Shown: positions 29,732-40,649, counted from the first letter of the stretch. The stretch: 64,000 nt of DNA from Stenotrophomonas sp. 704A1 (GCF_030549525.1 NZ_CP130831.1:1265501-1329500); one strand, 5' to 3'. Numbers and translations are program-made. The notes: generated by a model from the sequence alone, not told the origin.

Positions 29732-31351
29732 GTGAGTTCACCCAAGATGTTGCGGGGCCTGCTGTCGTTCAGCAGCATGACCATGGTCTCGCGGGTTCTC
29801 GGCCTGGTCCGGGACCAGGTGGTGACCTCGACCTTCGGCACCAACGCCATCACCGATGCCTTCTGGGTCGCCTTCAGGATACCCAATTTCCTGCGCCGGC
29901 TGTTCGCCGAGGGCTCGTTCGCCACCGCCTTCGTGCCGGTGTTCACCGAGGTGAAGGAAACCCGCAGCCACGCCGAGCTGCGTGAACTGATGGCCCGCAC
30001 CGCCGGCACCCTGGGTGGGGTGCTGATGCTGGTCACCGCGCTGGCGCTGATCTTCGCGCCGCAGCTGGCCACGGTGTTCTCCAGTGGCGTGGATACCGAC
30101 CCGGCCAAGCAGGGCCTGCTGGTCGACCTGTTCCGGCTGACCTTCCCGTTCCTGCTGTTCGTCTCGCTCACCGCGCTGGCCGGTGGCGCGCTGAACAGCT
30201 TCCAGCGCTTCGCGATGCCGGCGCTGACCCCGGTCATCCTCAACCTGTGCATGATCGCCGGCGCCCTGTGGCTGGCGCCGCGGCTGGGCGGCACCCCCGA
30301 GAAGCAGATCCTGGCGCTGGGCTGGGCGGTGCTGGCCGCCGGCGTGCTGCAGCTGCTGTTCCAGCTGCCCTCGCTGAAAGGCATCAACCTGCTGACGCTG
30401 CCGCGCTGGGGCTGGCGCCATCCGGGCGTGCGCAAGGTGATGACGCTGATGGTGCCGACCCTGTTCGGCTCGTCGGTGGCGCAGATCAACCTGCTGCTGG
30501 ATACGGTGATCGCGGCCAAGCTGACCGACGGTTCGCAGTCCTGGCTGTCGCTGGCCGACCGCTTCCTGGAGCTGCCGCTGGGTGTGTTCGGCGTGGCACT
30601 GGGCACGGTGATCCTGCCGGCGCTGGCCCGCCACCATGTCAGCACCGACCGCGAGGGCTTCTCGCGCTCGCTGGACTGGGGCCTGCGCATGACCCTGCTG
30701 ATCTCGGTGCCGGCCATGCTGGGCCTGCTGTTCCTGGCCGAGCCGCTCATCGCCACCATCTTCCAGCACGGCCAGTTCACCGCCTTCGATACCCGCATGA
30801 CTGCGTTGTCGGTGTACGGCCTGAGCTTCGGCCTGCCGGCGTTCGCCCTGCTGAAAGTGGTGCTGCCGGCGTTCTACGCCCGCCAGGACACCCGGACTCC
30901 GGTGCGCGCCGGCGTGGCCGCGCTGGTGGCCAACATGGTGTTCAACTTCGCCCTGCTGGCGGTGCTGTACCAGGTGATGGTGCCCGATGCCCTGAAGGCG
31001 CAGGGGGTGATGGCGGCGCTCGGCAAGCAGCCGGGCCTGCACCTGGCACTGGGCATTGCCAGCGCGCTGTCCAGTTACCTGAACCTTGGCCTGCTCTGGT
31101 ACTGGCTGGGCAAGACCGATGTCTACCAGCGCCGCCCGGGCTGGGGCGGCTACCTGCTGCGGCTGGCGCTGGCCTGCACCGCGATGGTGGGCGTGCTGCT
31201 GGCGCTGCTGTACTGGCTGCCGGGCTTCTCGGCGATGGGCGTGTGGCAGCGGATCGGCGCGCTGGCCCTGCTGGTGGGCGGCGGCGGCCTGACCTATCTG
31301 CTGGCGATGGTGGCCATGGGCTTCCGCCCGCGCGACCTGCGTGGCCATTGA
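29732..31351 (+). CDS. murJ: Lipid II flippase MurJ
   Basis: A 539-residue MOP-superfamily flippase that moves lipid II across the inner membrane. It has about 14 hydrophobic helices and the MurJ opening motif SMTMVSRVLGLVRDQVV..., then DAFWVAFRIPNFLRRLFAEG, including the functionally important Arg residues. The start is GTG 29732 with AGGG upstream; ATG 29747 is an alternative. It leads the murJ-ribF-ileS-lspA-ispH order that is conserved in many proteobacteria. Confidence 0.96.
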   Translation: MSSPKMLRGLLSFSSMTMVSRVLGLVRDQVVTSTFGTNAITDAFWVAFRIPNFLRRLFAEGSFATAFVPVFTEVKETRSHAELRELMARTAGTLGGVLMLVTALALIFAPQLATVFSSGVDTDPAKQGLLVDLFRLTFPFLLFVSLTALAGGALNSFQRFAMPALTPVILNLCMIAGALWLAPRLGGTPEKQILALGWAVLAAGVLQLLFQLPSLKGINLLTLPRWGWRHPGVRKVMTLMVPTLFGSSVAQINLLLDTVIAAKLTDGSQSWLSLADRFLELPLGVFGVALGTVILPALARHHVSTDREGFSRSLDWGLRMTLLISVPAMLGLLFLAEPLIATIFQHGQFTAFDTRMTALSVYGLSFGLPAFALLKVVLPAFYARQDTRTPVRAGVAALVANMVFNFALLAVLYQVMVPDALKAQGVMAALGKQPGLHLALGIASALSSYLNLGLLWYWLGKTDVYQRRPGWGGYLLRLALACTAMVGVLLALLYWLPGFSAMGVWQRIGALALLVGGGGLTYLLAMVAMGFRPRDLRGH

Positions 31352-31424
31352 TCGTGGCCGCGGCGGCTATACTTCAGGGTTACACCATTGCAGCAGCGGC
31401 CCCTGCGGGCCGGAACGAGAGTAG

Positions 31425-32372
31425 ATGAGCAGGCTGTTCAGAAGCGTCGAGGGCGGGGAACTGTTCCCGCACGGAAGCGTGGTCTGCATCGGCGCATTCG
31501 ACGGCCTCCACCTGGGCCATCGTGCGCTGGTGCGGCACGCGGTCGCGCGCGCACGCGCCCTGGGGGTGCCCGCGGTGGCTGTGGCATTCGAGCCCCTGCC
31601 GCGTGAATTCTTTGCCCAGGGCACGCCGCCCCCGCGGCTGACCCTGGCCCGCAGCAAGGTTGGCATCCTGCGCGAACTCGGCGTCGACACGGTCGGCCTG
31701 CTGCGCTTCGACGCGGCGATGGCGGCGATGCCGGCCGAGACCTTCGTGCGCCAGCTGCTGGTGCAGCGCCTGAACGCCCGCGAGGTGTGGATCGGGCCGG
31801 ACTTCTGCTTCGGCAACCGCCGCCGCGGCGACCTGGCCCTGCTGCAGACGATGGGCGCTGAACTGGGCTTCAGTGCCGGCGAGATCGAAGCGGTGGACCT
31901 GCACGGCGAGCGCATCTCCAGCACCCGCATCCGCCAGCTGCTGCAGGACGGCGATTTCGCCCGCGCCGGCGACCTGCTGGGGCGCCCCTACGCGATCAGC
32001 GGGCGGGTGGTGCGCGGGCGCCAGCTCGGCCGCACGCTGGGCTTCCCGACCGCCAACCTGCGCTTCCCGAAGACCCCGGCGCTGTCGGGCATCTATGCGA
32101 CGTGGGTGCATGGGGTGTTCGACCAGCCGTGGCCGTCGGTCTCCAGTTTCGGCACCCGGCCGACCGTGGACGGCGTCGAGCCGCTGCTGGAAGCCCACCT
32201 GTTCGATTTCCAGGGCGACCTGTACGGGCGCCACATCGAAGTGGAATTCGTCGCCAAGCTGCGCGACGAAGAGAAATTCAATGATCTGGCGGCGCTGACC
32301 GACCAGATGCACCGCGACGCCGAACAGGCGCGCGCCATCCTTTCCGAACACAGATTGCGAGCCACTGCGTGA
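31425..32372 (+). CDS. ribF: Bifunctional riboflavin kinase / FAD synthetase RibF
   Basis: A 315-residue enzyme converting riboflavin to FMN, then FAD. The N-terminal nucleotidyltransferase has [14 protein letters not shown] (HxGH-type) and [15 protein letters not shown]. The C-terminal flavokinase domain has [20 protein letters not shown]. The stop overlaps the GTG start of ileS (GTGA), so the two are coupled. Its TATACT-like -10 candidate (31368-31373) has no good -35. Confidence 0.96.
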   Translation: MSRLFRSVEGGELFPHGSVVCIGAFDGLHLGHRALVRHAVARARALGVPAVAVAFEPLPREFFAQGTPPPRLTLARSKVGILRELGVDTVGLLRFDAAMAAMPAETFVRQLLVQRLNAREVWIGPDFCFGNRRRGDLALLQTMGAELGFSAGEIEAVDLHGERISSTRIRQLLQDGDFARAGDLLGRPYAISGRVVRGRQLGRTLGFPTANLRFPKTPALSGIYATWVHGVFDQPWPSVSSFGTRPTVDGVEPLLEAHLFDFQGDLYGRHIEVEFVAKLRDEEKFNDLAALTDQMHRDAEQARAILSEHRLRATA

Positions 32373-35200
32373 GCCAGGACTACAAGACCACCCTGAACCT
32401 GCCAGCCACCGAATTCCCGATGCGCGGCGACCTGCCCAAGCGCGAGCCGGGCATTCTGGCGCGCTGGGAAGCGCAGGGGCTCTACCAGCAGCTGCGCGAC
32501 AACGCCGCCGGCCGCCCGCTGTTCGTGCTGCATGACGGCCCGCCGTACGCCAACGGCCGCATCCACCTGGGGCATGCGGTCAACAAGATCCTCAAGGACA
32601 TCATCGTCAAGTCGCGCTACCTGGCCGGCTTCGATGCGCCCTACGTGCCGGGCTGGGACTGCCACGGCCTGCCGATCGAGATCGCGGTGGAAAAGAAGTG
32701 GGGCAAGGTCGGCACCAAGCTCGATGCGGTCGCGTTCCGGCAGAAGTGCCGTGAGTTCGCCGAGGAGCAGATCGACATCCAGCGCGCCGACTTCAAGCGC
32801 CTGGGCGTGACCGGTGACTGGGACAACCCGTACAAGACCCTCAGCTTCGACTTCGAGGCCAACGAGATCCGTGCGCTGGCCAAGGTCGTGGCCAACGGCC
32901 ACCTGCTGCGTGGCGCCAAGCCGGTGTACTGGTGCTTCGACTGTGGCTCGGCGCTGGCCGAGGCGGAAATCGAATACCAGGAAAAGGAATCGCCGGCGAT
33001 CGACGTGGCCTACGCCGCGCGCGATGCGCAGGCCGTGGCCCAGGCCTTCGGCGTGAGCCTGCCGGACGACGTGGAAGTGGCCGTGCCGATCTGGACCACC
33101 ACCCCGTGGACCCTGCCGGCCTCGCTGGCGGTATCGCTGGGCGCGGAGATCAACTACGTGCTGGCCGAAGGCCCGGCCCACAACGGCAAGCGCCGTTGGC
33201 TGGTGCTGGCTGCCGCGCTGGCCGAGCGCGCGCTGCAGCGCTATGGTGTCGAGAACGTGGTGCTGCACGGTGAAACCACCGGTGCGGCGCTGGAAAACCA
33301 GCTGCTGGCGCATCCGTTCTATCCGCAGCGCGAGATCCTGGTGCTCAACGGCGAGCACGTGTCCGACGAGGACGGTACCGGTGCGGTGCACACCGCCCCC
33401 GGCCACGGCCAGGAAGACTACGTGGTCAGCCAGAAGTACGGCCTGCTGGACAGGTACAACGCCGGCCAGATCACCCCGATCGATGGCCGTGGCGTGTACC
33501 TGGAATCGACCCCGCCGGCCGGTGACGTGGTGCTGGCCGGCCAGCACCTGTGGAAGGCACAGGACGCCATCGTCGGCGTGCTGCGCGACAACGGTTCGCT
33601 GCTGGCCTTCCACCCGATCCGCCACAGCTACCCGCACTGCTGGCGCCACAAGACGCCGGTGGTGTTCCGCGCCACCCCGCAGTGGTTCATCTCGATGGAC
33701 AAGGCCCATCTGCGCAGCGATGCGCTGGCCGCCATCGATACCGTCGGCTGGTTCCCGAGCTGGGGCAAGGCGCGCATCCAGAGCATGGTCGACGGTCGCC
33801 CGGACTGGACCATCTCGCGCCAGCGCACCTGGGGCGTGCCGATCGCACTGTTCACCCACCGCCAGACCGGCGAGATCCATCCGCGCACGGTCGAACTGAT
33901 GCAGCAGGTCGCCGACCGCGTTGAAGCCGAAGGCATCGACGTGTGGTACTCGCTGGATGCCAGCGAACTGCTGGGCGCCGAAGCGGCCGACTACGAGAAG
34001 GTCACCGACATCCTCGATGTCTGGTTCGATTCGGGCGTCACCCATGAAGGCGTGCTGGCCGCGCGTGGCTTCGGCAAGCCGGCCGACCTGTACCTGGAAG
34101 GGTCCGACCAGCACCGCGGCTGGTTCCAGTCCTCGCTGCTGACCGGCGTGGCGATCGACAAGCGCGCCCCTTACAAGCAGTGCCTCACCCACGGTTTCAC
34201 CGTGGACGAGCACGGCCGCAAGATGTCCAAGTCGCTCGGCAACGGCATCGAGCCGCAGGACATCATGAACAAGCTGGGCGCGGACATCCTGCGCCTGTGG
34301 ATCGCTTCGGCCGACTACAGCAACGAGATGTCGCTGTCGCAGGAAATCCTCAAGCGCAACGCCGACGCCTACCGGCGCCTGCGCAACACCGCGCGCTTCC
34401 TGCTCGGCAACCTCGATGGCTTCGATCCGGCCGCGCATCTGCAGCCGTTGGACAGGATGGTCGCGCTGGACCGCTGGATTGTGCACCGTGCCTGGGAACT
34501 GCAGGAGAAGATCAAGGCGGCGTACGACGGCTACAACATGGCCGAGATCGTGCAGCTGCTGCTGAACTTCTGCAGCGTGGACCTGGGCTCGCTGTACCTG
34601 GACGTGACCAAGGACCGCCTGTACACGATGCCGACCGATTCCAACGGTCGCCGTTCGGCACAGAGCGCGATGTTCCACATCGCCGAAGCGTTCACCCGCT
34701 GGGTGGCGCCGATCCTGACCTTCACCGCCGACGAGCTGTGGGGCTACCTGCCGGGTGAACGGGCGGGCCACGTGCTGTTCACCACCTGGTATGACGGCCT
34801 GGCGCCGCTGCCGGCCGATGCGCAGCTCAACGCCGCCGACTTCGACCAGTTGCTGGCCGTGCGCGAGCAGGTGGCCAAGGTGCTCGAGCCGATGCGTGCC
34901 AACGGTGCGATCGGTGCTGCGCTGGAAGCGGAGATCACCATCGCCGCCAACGAAGAGCAGGCCGCGCGCTGGCAGCCGCTGGCCGATGAACTGCGCTTCC
35001 TGTTCATCAGCGGCGACGTGCAGGTGCGCCCGGCGACCACCGACGAGGTGTTCGTCAGCGCCCAGCCCACCACCAAGGCCAAGTGCGTGCGCTGCTGGCA
35101 CCACCGTGCCGACGTCGGCAGCAGTGCCGATCATCCGGAACTGTGCGGTCGCTGCGTGAGCAACATCACCGGTGCCGGTGAAGTGCGGAGCTGGTTCTGA
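32369..35200 (+). CDS. ileS: Isoleucyl-tRNA synthetase
   Basis: A 943-residue class I aminoacyl-tRNA synthetase. The HIGH-type motif is in [15 protein letters not shown] and KMSKS in [17 protein letters not shown]1 editing domain lies between them, and a C-terminal zinc finger ([12 protein letters not shown]... CGRC) is the bacterial IleS type. GTG start overlaps the ribF stop by four bases, and the stop overlaps the lspA start by one base, so ribF-ileS-lspA is one translationally coupled unit. Confidence 0.98.
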   Translation: MSQDYKTTLNLPATEFPMRGDLPKREPGILARWEAQGLYQQLRDNAAGRPLFVLHDGPPYANGRIHLGHAVNKILKDIIVKSRYLAGFDAPYVPGWDCHGLPIEIAVEKKWGKVGTKLDAVAFRQKCREFAEEQIDIQRADFKRLGVTGDWDNPYKTLSFDFEANEIRALAKVVANGHLLRGAKPVYWCFDCGSALAEAEIEYQEKESPAIDVAYAARDAQAVAQAFGVSLPDDVEVAVPIWTTTPWTLPASLAVSLGAEINYVLAEGPAHNGKRRWLVLAAALAERALQRYGVENVVLHGETTGAALENQLLAHPFYPQREILVLNGEHVSDEDGTGAVHTAPGHGQEDYVVSQKYGLLDRYNAGQITPIDGRGVYLESTPPAGDVVLAGQHLWKAQDAIVGVLRDNGSLLAFHPIRHSYPHCWRHKTPVVFRATPQWFISMDKAHLRSDALAAIDTVGWFPSWGKARIQSMVDGRPDWTISRQRTWGVPIALFTHRQTGEIHPRTVELMQQVADRVEAEGIDVWYSLDASELLGAEAADYEKVTDILDVWFDSGVTHEGVLAARGFGKPADLYLEGSDQHRGWFQSSLLTGVAIDKRAPYKQCLTHGFTVDEHGRKMSKSLGNGIEPQDIMNKLGADILRLWIASADYSNEMSLSQEILKRNADAYRRLRNTARFLLGNLDGFDPAAHLQPLDRMVALDRWIVHRAWELQEKIKAAYDGYNMAEIVQLLLNFCSVDLGSLYLDVTKDRLYTMPTDSNGRRSAQSAMFHIAEAFTRWVAPILTFTADELWGYLPGERAGHVLFTTWYDGLAPLPADAQLNAADFDQLLAVREQVAKVLEPMRANGAIGAALEAEITIAANEEQAARWQPLADELRFLFISGDVQVRPATTDEVFVSAQPTTKAKCVRCWHHRADVGSSADHPELCGRCVSNITGAGEVRSWF

Positions 35201-35724
35201 TGGCCGCGCCCCGTCCGCATCCGAACGCACTGGTCTGGCTGCTGCTGTCGGTGGTCATCATCGGCCTGGACCAGTGGTCCAAGGCCTGGGTGCTGTCGAG
35301 CCTGCCGGAGTTCCAGCCGGTGGTGGTCATCGACGGCTTCTGGAACTGGTACCGCACCTACAACACCGGCGCTGCATTCAGCTTCCTGAGTGACGCCGGA
35401 GGCTGGCAGAAGCACTTCTTCACCGTGCTGGCGATTGCCATCAGCGGCCTGATGGCCTGGTGGCTGCGCGCCACCGCCCGGGGCAACTGGAAGGCGGCGG
35501 TGCCCTACGCGCTGATCATCGGCGGTGCCATCGGCAACGTGATCGACCGCCAGGTGCACGGCCACGTGGTCGATTTCATCCAGTGGTACGTCGGCGAGCA
35601 TGTCTGGCCGTCGTTCAACATCGCCGATTCGGCCATCGTGGCCGGTGCCATCGGCATCGCCCTGTTCGGCCTGTTCGACGGCAAGTCCGCCAAAAAGGCG
35701 GATAATGGCTCCCCGAAACCGTAA
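35200..35724 (+). CDS. lspA: Lipoprotein signal peptidase LspA
   Basis: A 174-residue inner-membrane aspartic peptidase (signal peptidase II) that cleaves prolipoproteins. Four helices are visible. The catalytic aspartates lie in [15 protein letters not shown] and FNIADSAI. It overlaps the ileS stop by one base (TGATG) and is followed 27 bases later by ispH. This window encodes at least two likely clients, CyoA and the Sel1-like lipoprotein. Confidence 0.96.
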   Translation: MAAPRPHPNALVWLLLSVVIIGLDQWSKAWVLSSLPEFQPVVVIDGFWNWYRTYNTGAAFSFLSDAGGWQKHFFTVLAIAISGLMAWWLRATARGNWKAAVPYALIIGGAIGNVIDRQVHGHVVDFIQWYVGEHVWPSFNIADSAIVAGAIGIALFGLFDGKSAKKADNGSPKP

Positions 35725-35751
35725 GCCGGCTGCTGCCGGGAGACTGAACTG

Positions 35752-36702
35752 ATGGATGTGCTGCTCGCCAACCCGCGTGGATTCTGTGCCGGTGTCGATC
35801 GTGCGATCGAGATCGTCAAGCGCGCGATCGAAACGCTGGGCGCCCCCATCTATGTCCGCCATGAGGTGGTGCACAACCGCTTCGTGGTGGATGACCTGAA
35901 GCAGCGCGGCGCGATCTTCGTCGAGGAACTGGACGAAGTACCGGACAACAACACGGTGATCTTCAGCGCGCATGGCGTGTCCCAGGCCGTGCGCCAGGAA
36001 GCCGAACGCCGTGGCCTGAAGGTGTTCGATGCCACCTGTCCGCTGGTGACCAAGGTCCATTTCGAAGTGGCCCGCCATTGCCGGGCCGGCCGTGACGTGG
36101 TGTTGATCGGCCACGCCGGTCACCCGGAAGTGGAAGGCACCATGGGCCAGTGGAACCGGGAAGCCGGTACCGGCCAGATCTACCTGGTGGAGGACGTGGA
36201 ACAGGTCGCCACGCTGGTGATCAACCAGCCGGACAACTTCGCCTACACCACCCAGACCACGCTGTCGGTGGACGATACGCGCGGCATCATCGAGGCGCTG
36301 CGCGAACGCTTCCCGGCGATGCAGGGCCCGAAGAACGACGACATCTGCTACGCCACGCAGAACCGCCAGGACGCCGTGCGCGACCTGGCCAAGCGCTGCG
36401 ACCTGGTGCTGGTGGTCGGTTCGCCGAACAGCTCCAATTCCAACCGCCTGAGCGAGCTGGCCCGCCGCGAAGGCGTGGAGTCCTACCTGATCGACGGCGC
36501 GCACGAGATCGACCCGCAATGGGTGGTCGGCAAGCAGCATATCGGCGTGACCGCGGGCGCTTCGGCGCCGCAGGTGCTGGTGGATGGCGTGCTGGCGCGG
36601 CTGGCCGAGCTGGGTGCCTCCGGTGTGGGTGAACTGGACGGCGAACCGGAATCGATGGTGTTCGCGCTGCCGAAGGAACTGCGGTTGCGCCTGATCGACT
36701 GA
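35752..36702 (+). CDS. ispH: 4-hydroxy-3-methylbut-2-enyl diphosphate reductase IspH
   Basis: A 316-residue iron-sulfur enzyme, the last step of the MEP isoprenoid pathway, yielding IPP and DMAPP. The three cluster cysteines are visible: C12 in [10 protein letters not shown], one in [11 protein letters not shown] and one in [11 protein letters not shown]. The catalytic Glu lies before the second half (TTLSVDDT region), and the substrate motif is SSNSNRLSE. Last gene of the murJ-ispH unit. Confidence 0.97.
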   Translation: MDVLLANPRGFCAGVDRAIEIVKRAIETLGAPIYVRHEVVHNRFVVDDLKQRGAIFVEELDEVPDNNTVIFSAHGVSQAVRQEAERRGLKVFDATCPLVTKVHFEVARHCRAGRDVVLIGHAGHPEVEGTMGQWNREAGTGQIYLVEDVEQVATLVINQPDNFAYTTQTTLSVDDTRGIIEALRERFPAMQGPKNDDICYATQNRQDAVRDLAKRCDLVLVVGSPNSSNSNRLSELARREGVESYLIDGAHEIDPQWVVGKQHIGVTAGASAPQVLVDGVLARLAELGASGVGELDGEPESMVFALPKELRLRLID

Positions 36703-36758
36703 GCGGGCACGGTGTTCGCCGGGCAGGGCAACCAAGGCGGCCCCAGGGGGCCGACGAA

Positions 36759-36783
36759 GTGGATCCACGCCAAGCGTGGATCC
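36759..36783. repeat. SMAG-like palindrome, GATCCACGC subtype
   Basis: GTGGATCCACGCCAAGCGTGGATCC, stem ATCCACGC / GCGTGGAT. The head is GTGG rather than GTAG. The same stem recurs at 37985-38005 and 59405-59424. Confidence 0.6.
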
Positions 36784-36846
36784 TTCCATTCCAGGCGGAA
36801 ACATCCCAACGAATGGGATGACTCCGCGCCCGGGTGAACTCCCGGA

Positions 36847-37533
36847 CTATTCCTGCGGGCGGGGATCACGAAGCTGCTCCCCTGCATAACCCGCATAGAG
36901 GTGGGAGGCACGCTTGTCTGCCGCCACCAGTTCGGCAGAGGTCAAGTTCATCCGCGCGATCTCCTGCGCAGCCCGGTCATCTCCAAGCATGTAAGCCATT
37001 CGCAGATAGGCGGCGGTGTCGACGAGGCTCGGCGGATCTGCCTTGGCACTTACATCCGCCAGGCCATAGTATGCATAGAGGTTACCCGCCTGTGCTTGCT
37101 TGCGTAGCAGTATTTTCCCGTCAAGTACGTTCTCTTCCAGCGCTACTCGGCGGCCCAATTCAACCGCCGCTGCGCGATTTCCAGAGTCAGCTTCCCGCTT
37201 GAGGTCCTCACGCGATAGCTGCTCCAGGTGCGCCTTCTCTTGTGTGGATGGATAGCCGTGGTTGAAAAGCCACGCGGCTTCATTGGGACTGCGTGCGTCC
37301 AGAAGTCCCGCATCCCTGCAATCCATGCCGCATAGATGCGCCTTTATGTTTGGGGATGCCAATCTCTGGCTGCTCGATCGACCATGGACACCCCCTGGCG
37401 AGCCGGGCGGTGGCATCACCGGTCCCTCTCCAGCTTCTGCATGCTTGCCTATCTCCTGGCCTCCCTTGCCACCTTCGCTGCAGGCGCCAAACGCGAGTAC
37501 AGCCAGAACAAACAATGGATTGCATTTCATCAT
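36847..37533 (-). CDS. Putative Sel1-like lipoprotein
   Basis: A 228-residue predicted lipoprotein. A short signal (NPLFVLAVLAFGAC) ends at a lipobox with Cys18. A Gly/Glu-rich linker follows. The C-terminal half has Sel1/TPR-like helical pairs (AAAVELGRRVA, GNLYAYYGLADVS, AAYLRMAYMLGDDRAAQEIA). GGAG lies five bases before ATG 37533; the open frame extends to 37788 but that part has no lipoprotein signal. The gene is visibly lower in GC than its neighbours, which suggests transfer. Function unknown. Confidence 0.72.
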   Translation of the reverse strand: MMKCNPLFVLAVLAFGACSEGGKGGQEIGKHAEAGEGPVMPPPGSPGGVHGRSSSQRLASPNIKAHLCGMDCRDAGLLDARSPNEAAWLFNHGYPSTQEKAHLEQLSREDLKREADSGNRAAAVELGRRVALEENVLDGKILLRKQAQAGNLYAYYGLADVSAKADPPSLVDTAAYLRMAYMLGDDRAAQEIARMNLTSAELVAADKRASHLYAGYAGEQLRDPRPQE

Positions 37534-38094
37534 TGCACTCCGCAGGCGTTTGCTTCTGCCTGCCATGCGTGCAGGACGCGGGCAGAAAAAACTGTCTCTT
37601 CGGTCGGAACTGTTCCTCTCAATGCACTCGCCGGCCTTGTAGTTCATGAGCGTTCCATGCAACCAATTTGCGGCGATGCTAGGGCCGGATGAAAGAGTGA
37701 AGTGAGAATCTGTTGGCAAAAATACTTCCGGAAATTGAATGCCTGTCGATGACGACAGTTTCTGCGGCTCCAAGGCCGGAGACATCAAAAGTCGTTATCT
37801 CGATCCGGTATTTTTTCGGAACTCTAGGTCGGCTGGGCCAGAAAGGCGCGCAGCCCGCGACATTGCCTCGGCTAGCATTTCTGGGCAGGAGGAACCGCTC
37901 TGCAACATCAACTCGGATACGCAACGGGTGGCACCACCGCTTCTCCTGGCAGTCCCAGTCGCAGGCTTGAGTCCGTCAACATCAGTGGATCCACGCCATG
38001 CGTGGGCAGGCGCACCGTCCATGACCTTTGGCCATGGGGCATGGCATCCCACAGGCCTAGCATCGGTACCTCTACCGCTGCTGGAACCTGCCCG
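37534..38094. other. AT-richer intergenic stretch, no supported gene
   Basis: This 560-base stretch between the Sel1-like lipoprotein and the M61 peptidase gene has overlapping short open frames on both strands (for example 37679-37924 minus and 37713-37970 plus). None has a good ribosome site or a recognisable product. Base composition is lower in GC than the flanks. It could be a decayed gene or simply a large promoter region; I cannot decide. Confidence 0.5.
37985..38005. repeat. SMAG-like palindrome, GATCCACGC subtype
   Basis: GTGGATCCACGCCATGCGTGG, stem CCACGC / GCGTGG around CAT, about 90 bases before the M61 peptidase start. Confidence 0.55.
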
Positions 38095-39978
38095 ATGAAA
38101 ACCCGTGCCCTGGTGATGTCCGTGCTGTTCGCGCTGGCCGCCACGCCTGCGCTGGCGCAGACCTCACCACCGGGCGATGCTGCGGCGCCGGGCCTGCTGC
38201 GCATCGATGTGGATGCGCGCGACCTGGCCCGCCGCATCTTCAAGGTGACCGCCACTGTGCCGGTCACGCCCGGCCCGGTCACCCTGCTGTACCCGCAGTG
38301 GATCCCCGGCAACCATTCGCCCACTGGCCCGATCGACAAGCTGGCCGGCCTGCGCGTGACCGCCAACGGCAGGCCGCTGGCCTGGCAGCGGGACCAGTAC
38401 AACGTCTACGCGTTCAAGGTGGACGTGCCCGCCGGCGTGAGCGAGATCGTGGCGCACTTCGATTTCCTGTCCTCGCAGGGCGGCAGCCAGGGCCGGGTGG
38501 TGATGACCCCGGAGATGCTCAACCTGCAGTGGAACGCCAATTCGCTGTATCCGGCCGGTGTCGATGCGCGCACCCTGCAGACGCAGGCGAGCGTGACCCT
38601 GCCCAAGGGCTGGTCGTTTGCCACGGCGCTGGAAACCGCGCGCCGCGACGGCGACACCGTGGTGTTCAAGCCGATTTCCTATGACCACCTGGTCGATTCG
38701 CCCGTGTTCGCCGGCGAGCACTACCAGCGCATCGATCTCGACCCGGGCGCGAAAGCGCCGGTGCACCTGAACGTGTTCGCCGACGACGCCAAATCGCTGA
38801 AGCCGACCGACGCCCAGCTGAAGGCGCACCGCGCACTGGTGCAGCAGGCCGACAAGCTCTATGGCGCGCGCCACTACAACCACTATGAGTTCCTGCTGGC
38901 GCTGACCGACCGTCTGGGCGGCATCGGCCTGGAACACCATCGCTCCAGCGAGAACAGCGCCGAGCCGGGCTACTTCACCGAGTGGGACAGCAACGCGTGG
39001 ATGCGTGACCTGCTGCCGCACGAGTACACCCATTCGTGGAACGGCAAGTACCGGAGGGGTGCCGACCTGGCTACCGCCAACTTCAACGTGCCGATGGGCG
39101 ACAGCCTGCTGTGGGTGTACGAGGGACAGACCCAGTTCTGGGGCCAGGTGCTGGCCGCGCGTTCCGGTCTGTGGTCCACCGAGCAGGCGCGCGACATGCT
39201 GGCCAACGTCGCTGCGACCTACGATCGTGGCCGCCCGGGACTGGCCTGGCGGCCGCTGCAGGACACCACCAACGATCCGACCATCGCCCAGCGCCGCACC
39301 CTGCCGTACCGCAATTACCAGATGAGCGAGGACTACTACTCCGGTGGCCAGATGCTGTGGCTGGAAGTGGAAGGCAAACTGCGAGGGCTGACCGGCAACC
39401 GCCGCAGCCTGGATGATTTCGCACGTGCCTTCTTCGGCGTCGGCGATGGAGACTGGGACGTCAATCCGTACACGTTCGATGACGTGGTGGCGACCTTGAA
39501 CGGGATTGCACCCTACGACTGGGCCGGCTTCCTGCGCCAGCGCCTGGACGGGCACGGGCCGCTGACCGGTGGCCTGGCGCTGGCGGGCTGGAAGCTGGCC
39601 TACCGCGATGTGCCGAACGAGGCCTACAAGGCGCAGGAAAAGCGCGCCAAGGCCGCGCTGCTGGCGTACTCGCTGGGTGCCACCGTGCTCGACACCGGCG
39701 TGGTGGGCGACGTGATCTGGGACAGCCCGGCCTTCAACGCCGGGCTGGCACCGGGCATGAAGGTGATTGCAGTGGGCGGCCGGGAATACAGCAGCGAGCG
39801 CCTGAAGGATGCGGTGTCTGCCGCGGCCAAGGACAAGGCGCCGATCGAACTGCTGGTGAAACAGTTCGACCGCATCGAAACGATGCGCATCGATTACCAC
39901 GGTGGCCTGCAGTACCCGGTGCTGGAACGCATCGCCGGCACGCCGGATCGGCTTGCCGATCTGTGGAAGGCACGATGA
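38095..39978 (+). CDS. M61 family metallopeptidase with PDZ domain
   Basis: A 627-residue exported zinc peptidase (glycyl-aminopeptidase-like). A signal peptide (VMSVLFALAATPALAQ) is followed by a beta-sandwich domain, then the zinc core HEYTH (H309, E310, H313) in LLPHEYTHSWNGKYRR. The downstream VYEGQTQFWG carries the third-ligand Glu. A C-terminal PDZ-like region (DTGVVGDVIWDSPAFNAGLA, then IAVGGREY) should bind peptide ends. Start at ATG 38095; the open frame reaches 38002 but without a signal. It overlaps the next gene by four bases (ATGA). Confidence 0.92.
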   Translation: MKTRALVMSVLFALAATPALAQTSPPGDAAAPGLLRIDVDARDLARRIFKVTATVPVTPGPVTLLYPQWIPGNHSPTGPIDKLAGLRVTANGRPLAWQRDQYNVYAFKVDVPAGVSEIVAHFDFLSSQGGSQGRVVMTPEMLNLQWNANSLYPAGVDARTLQTQASVTLPKGWSFATALETARRDGDTVVFKPISYDHLVDSPVFAGEHYQRIDLDPGAKAPVHLNVFADDAKSLKPTDAQLKAHRALVQQADKLYGARHYNHYEFLLALTDRLGGIGLEHHRSSENSAEPGYFTEWDSNAWMRDLLPHEYTHSWNGKYRRGADLATANFNVPMGDSLLWVYEGQTQFWGQVLAARSGLWSTEQARDMLANVAATYDRGRPGLAWRPLQDTTNDPTIAQRRTLPYRNYQMSEDYYSGGQMLWLEVEGKLRGLTGNRRSLDDFARAFFGVGDGDWDVNPYTFDDVVATLNGIAPYDWAGFLRQRLDGHGPLTGGLALAGWKLAYRDVPNEAYKAQEKRAKAALLAYSLGATVLDTGVVGDVIWDSPAFNAGLAPGMKVIAVGGREYSSERLKDAVSAAAKDKAPIELLVKQFDRIETMRIDYHGGLQYPVLERIAGTPDRLADLWKAR

Positions 39979-40640
39979 CCCTGCGCACGCGCGACGGCCT
40001 GATCCTGGTGGTGGCGGTGCTGGCCATCATCGGTGCCTTTCTGGGCGGAGACGGTCGTTGGCTGCACTGGCTGGCCAAGCCGTCGGCGACCCTGCTGATC
40101 GCCGCGATCGCCTGGCAGGTGCGACCGGCACAGGATGCGTTCTACCGGCATGCGGTGCTGGCCGGCATGCTGTTGTCCTGCGTGGGCGATATCGCGCTGA
40201 TGCTGCCGGTCGATGCATTCGTGGTGGGGCTGCTGGCGTTCCTGCTGGCCCACCTCTGCTACATCGTGGCCTTCCGTGCCGGCCTGCGTGCAGGTGCTGG
40301 ATCGTGGGGCGCGTTCGCGCTGCTGGCTGCGTTCGCCACGATCAATGTGCTTGGCCTGTGGCCGCATCTGCCGCAGCCGATGCGCGTGCCGGTGCTGGCC
40401 TACGTGGTGGTGCTTGCTTCGATGGCGGTGCTGGCGCTGGCGCGGGTGTTGGCGCCTCGGCGTACGGATGCCGTCGAACGACGCAGCGCCCGCTGGGCTG
40501 CCGGCGGTGCCTTGCTGTTCGTCAGCAGTGATTCACTGCTGGCCTGGGACCGCTTTGCCGGCGGCCTGCCGCTGGCCAGCCTGCTGGTGCTGTCGACGTA
40601 CTACGCCGCGCAGTACGCGATCGCACGTTCGGTGAGGTGA
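39975..40640 (+). CDS. Lysoplasmalogenase (YhhN family)
   Basis: A 221-residue membrane protein with about eight helices, matching the YhhN/TMEM86 lysoplasmalogenase family that cleaves the vinyl-ether bond of lysoplasmalogens or acts on related ether lipids. Conserved-looking Asp and Ser residues lie in LLSCVGDIALMLP and FVSSDSLLAWDRF. Its ATG overlaps the M61 stop (ATGA), so the two are translated together. Bacterial substrate is uncertain. Confidence 0.85.
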   Translation: MTLRTRDGLILVVAVLAIIGAFLGGDGRWLHWLAKPSATLLIAAIAWQVRPAQDAFYRHAVLAGMLLSCVGDIALMLPVDAFVVGLLAFLLAHLCYIVAFRAGLRAGAGSWGAFALLAAFATINVLGLWPHLPQPMRVPVLAYVVVLASMAVLALARVLAPRRTDAVERRSARWAAGGALLFVSSDSLLAWDRFAGGLPLASLLVLSTYYAAQYAIARSVR

Positions 40641-40649
40641 CCGCGCCTG

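Noticed and set aside
31368..31373. TATACT as the ribF promoter
   Set aside because: The only TTGA-like hexamer (31348) is 14 bases away, too close for a good sigma-70 promoter, and ribF may be read from murJ.
32093..35230. A 1045-codon open frame opposite ileS
   Set aside because: Antisense shadow of ileS, with the same composition bias and no recognisable domain or ribosome site.
36703..36846. Insertion-sequence end suggested by the inverted repeats after ispH
   Set aside because: No transposase, no matching far end and no target duplication visible. The repeat fits the SMAG GATCCACGC subtype.
37679..37970. Short overlapping open frames in the AT-richer stretch as real genes
   Set aside because: Neither strand has a ribosome site, signal or domain, and the frames overlap each other on opposite strands.
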